Below, in pieces: positions 15,238-21,840 of a stretch of 28,701 nt of DNA. The DNA lies in assembly GCA_937899365.1 (NCBI GenBank), contig CALBPH010000503.1, forward strand, positions 1 through 28,701, written 5' to 3'. The translations under genes and the position numbers were made by a program. Source of the DNA: an uncultured Leptolyngbya sp. (lineage in GTDB: Bacteria; Cyanobacteriota; Cyanobacteriia; Phormidesmidales; Phormidesmidaceae). The notes under the pieces were generated by a model that was not told where the DNA came from, did not search any database, and saw only the letters and a program-made list of their open reading frames with translations. The number at the start of each line of letters is the position of its first letter. Position 1 is the stretch's first letter.

Positions 15238-15987
15238 ATGGATGCTTCTACGGCAAGGTCACCAGCGTTAGCCTCGTCCAATCGAGGTATAACGTCGACA
15301 ACGCGCTCATCTGCGTCAGAGGTCACGCCTCTGTTTCTCAAAACCGCTGCCCAAGAGCTCAATAACCCCATAACCACCATCAAGACTGCCCTGACCCTGC
15401 TTAGTTCGCCTAAGCTTAAGCCAGAGCAGCGCGAGCGTTATTTGCTCATGATTAGCCAGGCCTGCGATCGACAAAGCCACCTCATCAATAATGTGTTCGA
15501 GTTACTGGCGCTTCAGCTTGGGCCGCAGACGACTGCCCTAGAAAAAGTTCAGCTGTCAGATTTAGTGCCTGGTGTCGTCAGCACCTATCAACCCCTCGCC
15601 ACAGCGCGCAATATTTTATTGGCCTATACGGTGTCCAATCAGTTGCCACCCGTATTGGCATTAGAAGCTCACCTCAAGCAGGTCTTGATCAGTCTGCTGA
15701 GCAATAGCATTCAATTTACCAAAAATAATGGACGTATTTGGGTGACGGCCCATCACCGTCGCGATGGCAAAGTGGCGCTAGTGATTCAAGATGATGGGCA
15801 GGGTATTGTGCCTTCTGCTCTACCACAGGTCTTTAACTCGTTTTATCGCAGTACGTCTGAGGGTAGCGGTCTGGGGCTAACCCTGGTGCAGCAGCTATTG
15901 GTCCACTGTGGTGCGTCTATTTCCGTCAGTAGCATTCATGGGAAAGGGACCGCATTCACAATCTTGCTAGGTACCTACCAGGGCTAA
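15238..15987 (+). CDS. Small histidine-kinase-like protein lacking the phospho-acceptor histidine
   Basis: A cytosolic two-domain protein of 249 residues with no sensor domain. Residues about 30-95 form a HisKA-type helical hairpin, but the H-box reads AAQELNNPITTIKTAL: Gln39 (codon CAA, 15352-15354) stands where histidine is expected. Residues about 105-246 form an ATPase domain that appears intact: N-box Asn156 in SLLSNSIQF, G1 in IQDDGQGI (185-190), and G2 GSGLGL (209-214). The first 28 residues are Ser/Thr/Ala-rich and probably disordered. Either the protein signals without autophosphorylation, phosphorylates in trans, or is a scaffold. No response regulator is adjacent. It follows murE and converges with xseB (28 bases between stops). 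Similar His-less HisKA regions may exist in cyanobacterial DICT-domain proteins; I recall this but cannot verify it. Confidence 0.85.
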   Translation: MDASTARSPALASSNRGITSTTRSSASEVTPLFLKTAAQELNNPITTIKTALTLLSSPKLKPEQRERYLLMISQACDRQSHLINNVFELLALQLGPQTTALEKVQLSDLVPGVVSTYQPLATARNILLAYTVSNQLPPVLALEAHLKQVLISLLSNSIQFTKNNGRIWVTAHHRRDGKVALVIQDDGQGIVPSALPQVFNSFYRSTSEGSGLGLTLVQQLLVHCGASISVSSIHGKGTAFTILLGTYQG

Positions 15988-16015
15988 CATTGCGCTGATC
16001 TAGATGTCTATATAC

Positions 16016-16243
16016 CTACTCAACATCATCTGGCATCAGGGTTTCAATCAGTAGCTGGGCCTGTTGTTGCTTAGCTTGTAAAAAGGTGTCGCATTTTTTC
16101 AGCTCAGTGGCTGCTTTTTCAAATTGCTCAAAAATATTGGCCAGAGGCAGATCGCCGGTTTCTAAATCGGTGATGATGGCCTCCACTTGTTCAACAGCGG
16201 CTTCATAGTCCCAGTTATCAGCAGATTTTTTGGCTCTAGGCAT
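16016..16243 (-). CDS. xseB: Exodeoxyribonuclease VII small subunit
   Basis: The small subunit of ExoVII, which degrades single-stranded DNA to oligonucleotides; several copies bind each large subunit. The 75-residue helical-hairpin fold is recognisable from YEAAVEQVEAIITDLETGDLPLANI-type sequence (residues about 13-37) followed by a second helix rich in Lys, Glu and Gln. The start is the ATG at 16243. It lies 14 bases after xseA, so both subunits are almost certainly made from one mRNA. No clear Shine-Dalgarno sequence. Confidence 0.92.
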   Translation of the reverse strand: MPRAKKSADNWDYEAAVEQVEAIITDLETGDLPLANIFEQFEKAATELKKCDTFLQAKQQQAQLLIETLMPDDVE

Positions 16244-16257
16244 AGTGTTGAAGAATA

Positions 16258-17493
16258 TTACGACGACTTCTTTTGGGTGATGTTCAGGACTTCTGCTTCG
16301 ATATGTCCCTGACCGAGGCGGACAGAAATGTGGTCGCCGGGAGACAGTGTATTTGCTTGGGAGACTACGTTGCCTGACGCTTCTCTCACTAGGGCATAGC
16401 CTCGCCGTAGGACTGCATTCGGGTCTAGGGTAGCTAGCTTTTCGGTGAGCAACTGATGCTGATGCTGTCTGGCTTGAAACTGTTGCTGTAAGGCTTGTAG
16501 CAGACGTTGTATGCGCCAGTGCTGAGCCAGCTGTGCTTGATTTCTCTGGCTATCGGGTTTTAAGCGCTGTAGCCGTAGATATAGCTGCTGTAGATTGTTT
16601 TTTTCTTGATAGAGCTTTGTGCCTGTAGCCTGGGCCAGACGCTGTAGTAACTGTGTGTGAAAGTAACGCAGGTTACTTAGGGCCGGTACGATTTGTTCTG
16701 CGGCAGCGGTGGGGGTGTGGGCACAGGCGTCTGCAACCAGGTCTGCGAGGGATTCATCCCGTTCATGGCCAATGCCGGTGATCACAGGAATAGGACAGGT
16801 TGCGATCGCACGTACAACCCGCTCATCATCAAAACATACCAAATCCTCGGTTGCGCCACCGCCGCGGCCAAGCAGCAATACATCAGCTCGGCCATCCTTA
16901 CTGACGCGCTCAATAGCCTTCACAATAGACCTGGGTGCTTGTTCCCCTTGAACAATGGCCGGTGATAGCAGCACCCGCAACCCCGGATGCCGTTGGGTCA
17001 GAGTCTGCTGAATGTCCCCCCAAGCCGCGGCCTGAGGGGATGTCACCACCGCGATACAGTTAGGAAACGTGGGTAGAGGGCGCTTATTGGCGTCATCTAA
17101 CAGCCCTTCACTGGCTAATCGATTGCGCAACTGACGGTAACGTAGCGCCTGCAGACCTGCGCCCGCAGGTAGGACCTGCCAAGTTGTTAGCTGATAGCTA
17201 CCTCGTTTTGGATAAACCTTGAGCTGGCCCAGCACCACTACCTGCTCACCCACGGTTGGCATCACACTGAGCTTTGGCAGCTGACTACGCCAAACTACGG
17301 CACTTAATGTGGCCGATCCATCTGCTTCTTGCAGCGAAAAAAAGCAGCCACTCCCGTGCTGGCGAGCGCTAGAAACCTCTCCGATCACCCATATATTACG
17401 TAGCTGTTCGTCACCTTCTAGCAGCAGCTGAATGTATTCGGTGACACCGGCTACACTCACTGCCTTGAAGTCTAATGTGTTCGCTGCTGTCAT
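16258..17493 (-). CDS. xseA: Exodeoxyribonuclease VII large subunit
   Basis: The catalytic subunit of ExoVII, a cytosolic single-strand-specific exonuclease in mismatch and recombination repair. An OB-fold DNA-binding domain occupies about residues 8-105 (IQLLLEGDEQLRNIWVIGEVSS, LSAVVWRSQL, VVVLGQLKVYPKRGSYQL parts). The catalytic domain follows: VVTSPQAAAWGDIQQTL, LLLGRGGGATEDLVCFDDE and ITGIGHERDESLADLVAD carry the conserved Asp, Arg and His residues. A coiled-coil-like Gln/Leu-rich stretch is at about 290-345, and a C-terminal RGYALVR segment closes the protein. Length 411 is in the usual range. Start ATG at 17493. It is divergent from recA, with a LexA-box-like site 43 bases upstream. Confidence 0.94.
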   Translation of the reverse strand: MTAANTLDFKAVSVAGVTEYIQLLLEGDEQLRNIWVIGEVSSARQHGSGCFFSLQEADGSATLSAVVWRSQLPKLSVMPTVGEQVVVLGQLKVYPKRGSYQLTTWQVLPAGAGLQALRYRQLRNRLASEGLLDDANKRPLPTFPNCIAVVTSPQAAAWGDIQQTLTQRHPGLRVLLSPAIVQGEQAPRSIVKAIERVSKDGRADVLLLGRGGGATEDLVCFDDERVVRAIATCPIPVITGIGHERDESLADLVADACAHTPTAAAEQIVPALSNLRYFHTQLLQRLAQATGTKLYQEKNNLQQLYLRLQRLKPDSQRNQAQLAQHWRIQRLLQALQQQFQARQHQHQLLTEKLATLDPNAVLRRGYALVREASGNVVSQANTLSPGDHISVRLGQGHIEAEVLNITQKKSS

Positions 17494-17535
17494 AGAGAGG
17501 GCCGGAGTATTTGTACAATTAAAGAGAATTTTAAT

Positions 17536-17549
17536 AGTACATTTGTATG
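17536..17549. promoter_or_regulatory. LexA-box-like site between xseA and recA
   Basis: AGTACATTTGTATG matches the cyanobacterial LexA consensus as I recall it (RGTACNNNDGTWCB) at all but one defined position (T for C near the end). It is 43 bases upstream of xseA and 142 bases upstream of recA. On the minus strand it overlaps a possible xseA promoter (TTGTAC, 18 bases, TACTAT), so it is better placed to act on xseA than on recA. Confidence 0.4.
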
Positions 17550-17643
17550 TTTTCTGGGTACAATCACAAACGTGGGCATGATGTGCATGTTGGGCTCAAT
17601 TATGTGACCCACATCAGTACAATTCGCTTTCACATTGTGAGCT

Positions 17644-17649
17644 TATAAT
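17644..17649 (+). promoter_or_regulatory. Candidate recA -10 element
   Basis: A perfect TATAAT lies 41 bases before the recA ATG. No good -35 hexamer sits 16-18 bases upstream. The same stretch holds ATGTGACCCACAT (17602-17614, 5-bp arms), which could be an activator site, although it matches the CRP consensus only partly. Confidence 0.35.
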
Positions 17650-17690
17650 TGCTGAACTCGGCAACCCTTATCTAAAAAAACTTAGGCAGC

Positions 17691-18791
17691 ATGGCAAAAA
17701 CATCCACCGAAAACAACGAGCGCAAAAAAGCCTTAGATATGGTGCTCGGTCAAATTGAGCGCAATTTTGGTAAAGGCACCATCATGCGCTTAGGGGATGC
17801 GACGCGCATGAAGGTTGAGACCATTCCCACGGGGGCGCTGACCCTAGATTTAGCCCTGGGGGGTGGGTTGCCCAAGGGCCGGGTTATCGAAATTTATGGT
17901 CCAGAAAGTTCTGGTAAAACCACCCTGGCATTGCATGCCATTGCCGAAGCTCAAAAAGAGGGTGGCGTGGCCGCGTTTGTCGATGCTGAACATGCTCTAG
18001 ATCCGGTCTATGCAGAAGCCCTCGGTGTCAATATTAATGATCTGCTAGTATCCCAGCCAGATACAGGGGAAGCGGCCTTAGAAATTGTTGACCAGCTTGT
18101 CCGCTCATCCGCCATTGATTTGGTGGTGATTGACTCCGTCGCGGCTCTAGTTCCTCGGGCTGAGATTGAAGGGGAAATGGGTGACACTCACGTGGGTCTT
18201 CAAGCCAGGCTGATGAGTCAGGCCCTACGGAAAATCACAGGTAATATCGGTAAATCTGGCTGTACGGTCATTTTCCTCAACCAGCTGCGTCTTAAGATCG
18301 GCGTCACCTACGGTAATCCTGAGACAACGACCGGCGGAAATGCCCTCAAATTTTACGCTTCGGTACGTTTAGATATTCGCCGCATTCAAACGCTTAAAAA
18401 AGGAAACGATCAGTTTGGTATTCGAGCCAAGGTTAAAGTAGCCAAGAATAAAATTGCGCCTCCTTTCAAGATTGCCGAATTCGACATTATCTTTGGCGAA
18501 GGTATTTCTACCCTCGGTTGTATCGTTGACCTTGCAGAAGAGCATAATATTCTGAGCCGCATGGGGGCCTGGTACAGCTACAAAGGCGAGAATATTAGTC
18601 AGGGTCGTGATAATGCGATTCGTTACTTGTTTGATAATCCAGAGGTAACTACCGAGATTGATCAGCAGCTACGCCAGGTCTTAGAAATTGATACAGCTGC
18701 CGCCCCGCCTGAAACTAGCGATGAGGCTCCTGCTGAAAAAAGTACAGCTGCTAGCAAGGCTAAAACTGATAAAAAGGCAACAAAAGCTTAG
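17691..18791 (+). CDS. recA: RecA recombinase
   Basis: ATP-dependent strand-exchange protein, central to recombinational repair and to LexA cleavage. Walker A is GPESSGKT at 70-77, Walker B is LVVIDSVAAL (near 147), and the L2 region runs through NPETTTGGNALKFYASVRLD. The DNA-binding L1 segment includes GEMGDTHVGLQARLMSQALRK. The C-terminus is a Lys/Ala/Glu-rich tail (about 335-366). At 366 residues it is full length. The usual NQLRQKIG reads NQLRLKIG here, a modest change next to L2. The start is the ATG at 17691, consistent with the family's normal N-terminus. It is divergent from xseA and converges on the FHA gene. Confidence 0.97.
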   Translation: MAKTSTENNERKKALDMVLGQIERNFGKGTIMRLGDATRMKVETIPTGALTLDLALGGGLPKGRVIEIYGPESSGKTTLALHAIAEAQKEGGVAAFVDAEHALDPVYAEALGVNINDLLVSQPDTGEAALEIVDQLVRSSAIDLVVIDSVAALVPRAEIEGEMGDTHVGLQARLMSQALRKITGNIGKSGCTVIFLNQLRLKIGVTYGNPETTTGGNALKFYASVRLDIRRIQTLKKGNDQFGIRAKVKVAKNKIAPPFKIAEFDIIFGEGISTLGCIVDLAEEHNILSRMGAWYSYKGENISQGRDNAIRYLFDNPEVTTEIDQQLRQVLEIDTAAAPPETSDEAPAEKSTAASKAKTDKKATKA

Positions 18792-18865
18792 GCGTTTTCT
18801 AATTGATGGTCTAGCTTTGCCTCTATTGCTGTTGTTGGCAGCAGTGCTCTCAGGGAGGTGTGGGC

Positions 18866-19444
18866 TTAATGGATGGTAGTTTTGCCACCACCTTCAGTAC
18901 TGTCGATGGCATTGGCGGATGTATCTCCATGGCTCGTGTCTGCGCCACAGTTAAAGAAATAAAAGAGAGAGCTACCAATGCGGATGCGATCGCCATCCCT
19001 GAGGGCGTAGACCCTTTGCAATTTGTTCCCGTTTACGTAGGTGCCGTTGGTACTTTCTAGATCGGAGAGTACAAATCCTTGTGCAGGGCTGTACTGCAAC
19101 GCAGCGTGACACCGAGAGAGGCGTTTGTCTGGGATAGCAATGTCTGACTGACGTGGATCGCGGCCAATCGTCCAGAGACTGTCTGTAGAGCAAAAACGTT
19201 TTGATTTACCCGTTACGAGGTTGCTGACGATATAAACTTGCTGCTCGCAAACCATACTTTGTATATAGTTAGCCACCGGCAGTTGAGCATTGGTATCAAT
19301 GGCAAGGATGTCATCCAGGAGCTCACGATCATGCTCATAGAGTCTAGAGAACGCCTGAAATAAACCTAACTTAGACATGCTGTCTGTCTCACTTTCAGCA
19401 GACAGCATCATCCGATACTCAGCTAGGTTGTTTGGATAAGCCAT
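18866..19444 (-). CDS. FHA-domain protein
   Basis: A cytosolic 192-residue protein whose only clear domain is a forkhead-associated domain (about 90-165), which binds phosphothreonine peptides. Key residues are present: Arg95 in WTIGRDP, Ser110 and His113 in RLSRCH, Asn133 in STNGTYVNG, and the final DGDRIRIGSSLFYFF strand. The N-terminal 85 residues are predicted helical (FQAFSRLYEHDRELLDDIL) with no family I recognise, and the C-terminal 25 are polar and probably disordered. FHA proteins usually read signals from Ser/Thr kinases; no kinase gene of that type is in the window. Start ATG at 19444. A 6-bp inverted repeat (CAACCC 19473-19478, GGGTTG 19486-19491) lies just upstream. Converges with recA. 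Confidence 0.88.
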   Translation of the reverse strand: MAYPNNLAEYRMMLSAESETDSMSKLGLFQAFSRLYEHDRELLDDILAIDTNAQLPVANYIQSMVCEQQVYIVSNLVTGKSKRFCSTDSLWTIGRDPRQSDIAIPDKRLSRCHAALQYSPAQGFVLSDLESTNGTYVNGNKLQRVYALRDGDRIRIGSSLFYFFNCGADTSHGDTSANAIDSTEGGGKTTIH

Positions 19445-19681
19445 AAAAGTGTTCAGAAAGAACGTTAAGTTTCAACCCTATTAACGGGTTGACTATATGG
19501 ATTCAAAAAGCGAATTTCCAGGTACAGTATTCGTTAAAAATTAAGTGATAAGGGATATGCCACAGTATTTCTACAAAACCTTGAGCTTGCCCGGAAAAAC
19601 TGTGAAAAAATGGCTAATCTTCCGGATATAAGCCCCCAAGACATCCGTATTTTTTCTTTTTCCATATCAGATGAAAAAATG

Positions 19682-19724
19682 GAGTCTAACCAACCTACCT
19701 TATATGAGTAGGTTGGTTAGACTC
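19682..19724 (-). terminator. Rho-independent terminator of the alpha/beta hydrolase gene
   Basis: Arms 19682-19698 and 19708-19724 pair perfectly over 17 bp around a 9-base loop. On the minus strand the stem is followed, after CA, by six T residues (complement of AAAAAA at 19675-19680). It begins 15 bases after the hydrolase stop codon. Reading from plus, no T run follows, so the direction is minus. Confidence 0.87.
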
Positions 19725-19739
19725 TATTCAAACATATAG

Positions 19740-20630
19740 CTAGCTTAAAAAAGTTAGAAGTTCTCGATTAACGCTGTTAGGAGCTTCTTGCTGAATCCAG
19801 TGACCGCAGTCAGCGATGGACCGACTAGTAATATTTTGACGTGATGAATCTGGAGAAAAAAGTCCAGTTGCCGGTACTAAATTATCGTCTTCACCCCACA
19901 TGATTAACGTGGGTGATTCGATAGGATTATTAGACAGTCGTGATGGACTAAACCAGCTATTGATCCAGTCATTCAGGCTTAAGCAATGGCGAGCATGCTG
20001 TAGTAAAGCAGGTATAACACCCGGTTTTTGAAGTGCTGCCTGGTATAAGTCTGTATTTGCCTGGGTAAAGGCACTTTTTCTAACAACCTGCTGTTGAAAA
20101 AGATAGGTTAATAAAGAAGACAAGTTTTCTTTGATTAGCCATTGGGGTATCCCTGGTGTTTGCAGCGCTAATACGTGCCAGTTGCGTTGCAAATGTCCCC
20201 AGCTCTGGGAAATGCCTTGGGTCAGGACGGTTTGCCAACGTTGGGGGGTACTGAGTATGGCTAGTTTATCTACCTTATTTGGGAAGCTACGGGCCAAGTG
20301 CCAGGCAATGGCACCACCCCAGTCGTGACCAACAACATGGGCTTTCTCATAGCCCAGGGTATGAATTAGAGCCGAAATATCAGAACTCAGCGTATCTAAG
20401 TCGTAGCCGTTACGGGGTTTATCGGAGTCGTTATAACCGCGTAAATCGGGGACGACCACCTTAAATTCTCGGGATAGGTAAGGTAGCTGATGACGCCAAG
20501 AATACCAAAACTCAAATAACCCATGGAGCAGGATCAAGAGCTTGCCACTACCCTGAGTAACATAGTGAAGCTTTACCGAATTGGCTTTTACGTACCTGTG
20601 TTCCCAGCTTAGTGATGCGGCTTCAACCAA
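19740..20630 (-). CDS. Alpha/beta hydrolase, epoxide-hydrolase-like
   Basis: A 296-residue soluble alpha/beta hydrolase. The oxyanion segment is LLHGLFEFWYSWR (34-46), close to the HG.PEFWYSWR of soluble epoxide hydrolases. The nucleophile is Asp103 in VVGHDWGG rather than serine, which points to the epoxide hydrolase/haloalkane dehalogenase branch. The acid is in MWGEDDNLVP and the base in DCGHWIQQEAP near the C-terminus. A cap domain lies at about 130-225. The substrate cannot be inferred. The start is uncertain: the only candidate is TTG at 20630, since an in-frame TGA lies five codons upstream and there is no ATG or GTG nearby. It is downstream of DUF1815 on the same strand (118 bases) and ends at a strong terminator. 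Confidence 0.87.
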   Translation of the reverse strand: MVEAASLSWEHRYVKANSVKLHYVTQGSGKLLILLHGLFEFWYSWRHQLPYLSREFKVVVPDLRGYNDSDKPRNGYDLDTLSSDISALIHTLGYEKAHVVGHDWGGAIAWHLARSFPNKVDKLAILSTPQRWQTVLTQGISQSWGHLQRNWHVLALQTPGIPQWLIKENLSSLLTYLFQQQVVRKSAFTQANTDLYQAALQKPGVIPALLQHARHCLSLNDWINSWFSPSRLSNNPIESPTLIMWGEDDNLVPATGLFSPDSSRQNITSRSIADCGHWIQQEAPNSVNRELLTFLS

Positions 20631-20748
20631 AGGGGGCTTTTTTCATCCAATAACAACTTAAGTGACTGCCGATTGTAGGATAAGCCACCTGATATTTTTT
20701 ACTAGCAAGCTAAGCACAAGTCAATCTTGAATTAACTTATACCTAAGT

Positions 20749-21090
20749 CTAGGCTGAACGATAGGCAACCTGATACTCAACCGGCTGAATGCGATACTTC
20801 ACTAGATTAGCCAGTTCCTGAAGCTGATTAATCGCTTCGGCACCTTCTAGTTTCATCAGCTCTCGGTCATCTCGCATTTCTGTCCATGTGATACCGTAAT
20901 CTGAAACCAAAAAACGGATCAGATGGTCATTGCCTAAGCTGACCATAAATGAAGCACTGTTGAGCTGATCACCGCAGGTGTAACATGACGCTAGATATCC
21001 TTGATTTTCGAGGACAATTGCTAACGCCTTTAGATTTAGGACCAAATCTTTTACGAATTGGCGGTGCTGCTCTGCAAGTCGAACAAACAT
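20749..21090 (-). CDS. DUF1815 family protein
   Basis: A 113-residue soluble protein of a cyanobacteria-specific family of unknown function. Recognisable by FVRLAEQHRQFVKDLVLNL at the start, the GYLASCYTCGDQLNSASFMV segment with two cysteines (CYTC) and the very conserved LVSDYGITWTEMRDD. The CYTC pair could be redox-active or bind metal, but no evidence is available. The start ATG at 21090 has a strong Shine-Dalgarno sequence (GGAAGGAGAA on the minus strand, six bases upstream). Downstream is the alpha/beta hydrolase. The last dozen residues (VEYQVAYRSA) appear to extend past the family core. Confidence 0.88.
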   Translation of the reverse strand: MFVRLAEQHRQFVKDLVLNLKALAIVLENQGYLASCYTCGDQLNSASFMVSLGNDHLIRFLVSDYGITWTEMRDDRELMKLEGAEAINQLQELANLVKYRIQPVEYQVAYRSA

Positions 21091-21250
21091 TTACGTTCTC
21101 CTTCCCACCGGTCACATTGTAATGTTGAATCTTAATTTTTGCTTAATATTTTTTATAAACTATTCTATTAGCTCTCCTTAACTTTCAATCTGGGTTAAAC
21201 CCATCAGGCAGAAATAAATTTATTTTGCCGATACAACCGATTGCCCATTG

Positions 21251-21406
21251 ATGGTGGGACCTATGACGATTGTTGAGAATGGGAGTAACTCTTACTGTGA
21301 TTATGGTGAGCTAACGCTGACGGCCTGCTGTATTCAAGTTACCCAATCTGTCTACGGGAGACATACGGTATGTGCGAAACACCTTTATCGCGGTGTAAGC
21401 CTATAA
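21251..21406 (+). CDS. Possible small protein, 51 or 47 residues
   Basis: A short ORF whose stop-to-stop frame runs from 21218 to 21406. Two in-frame ATGs exist, at 21251 (MVGPMTIVENG) and 21263 (MTIVENG). A weak GGTGGGA lies just before the second. The sequence looks reasonably protein-like, with four cysteines, two adjacent (TACCIQV), and an ending VCAKHLYRGVSL. I recognise no family. It is antisense to nothing and sits alone in a 506-base gap; a small protein or part of a noncoding RNA are both possible. Confidence 0.3.
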   Translation: MVGPMTIVENGSNSYCDYGELTLTACCIQVTQSVYGRHTVCAKHLYRGVSL

Positions 21407-21443
21407 GGTTAAGCTGCGTCTATGTATTAACTGGTTTTAAAGG

Positions 21444-21466
21444 ATGACTGCCAGTAGGGCAGTCAT
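21444..21466. other. Small perfect hairpin in intergenic region
   Basis: ATGACTGCC at 21444-21452 and GGCAGTCAT at 21458-21466 pair perfectly around a 5-base loop (AGTAG). It lies 38 bases after the stop of the candidate small ORF. No T run of terminator type follows on either strand (minus continues CCTTTAAAA), so it may be a small-RNA stem or protein site. Confidence 0.4.
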
Positions 21467-21596
21467 AAAACTATGACATTAGCCACACCATAGCTACCTT
21501 AAGCCTATCTGTCTAGGCAGAAGGTCTTCTTTGTAACGGTTTGACTAACTTTAATGAAAAAATTGACTGTTTTGAGTATGGCCTGAGGCTGATGCT

Positions 21597-21812
21597 CTAC
21601 TGAGCCAGGGTCCACCAGCCAAACAAAGGGCCTATAAACCTGACTGTCAACCATAAGACGATCATGGCGACAATGCCGGCCCAGGCGCCGCGACTGCTCC
21701 AGGTGACGAAGGCTTCTGATTGCTGCTTAGTGATGGGGAGCCAAGGAAAAATGCGTTCGGGTTCCCCGTAGTTTTCACCTAGCTTTGACTGTCGTCGCTT
21801 AGCTTCTCCCAT
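21597..21812 (-). CDS. DUF2839 family small membrane protein
   Basis: A 71-residue protein of a cyanobacterial family of unknown function. The start MGEAKRRQ is the family's hallmark, followed by FPWLPITKQQSEAFV and one membrane helix at about 44-62 (WAGIVAMIVLWLTVRFIG). The C-terminus FGWWTLAQ would be outside the helix. Start ATG at 21812, 28 bases after the stop of the helicase-like gene on the same strand, so the two are probably one transcript. No function is known for the pair. Confidence 0.88.
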   Translation of the reverse strand: MGEAKRRQSKLGENYGEPERIFPWLPITKQQSEAFVTWSSRGAWAGIVAMIVLWLTVRFIGPLFGWWTLAQ

Positions 21813-21840
21813 GGTGGTTTCTCAACTCTATTGGACTCGA

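Larger units (their letters stand above)
21091..21596. other. 506-base intergenic region with hairpin and one small ORF
   Basis: This region lies between DUF1815 and DUF2839, both on the minus strand. It contains a candidate plus-strand small ORF (listed separately), a 13-bp palindrome ACATAC-G-GTATGT (21361-21373) inside that ORF, and a 9-bp perfect hairpin at 21444-21466. No tRNA or known structured RNA is recognisable. The promoter of DUF1815 must be near 21100-21160; I find no clear consensus. Confidence 0.45.

Noticed and set aside
17602..17614. ATGTGACCCACAT as a CRP-type activator site before recA
   Set aside because: Only 5-bp arms around 3 bases; it does not fit the TGTGA-N6-TCACA spacing well.
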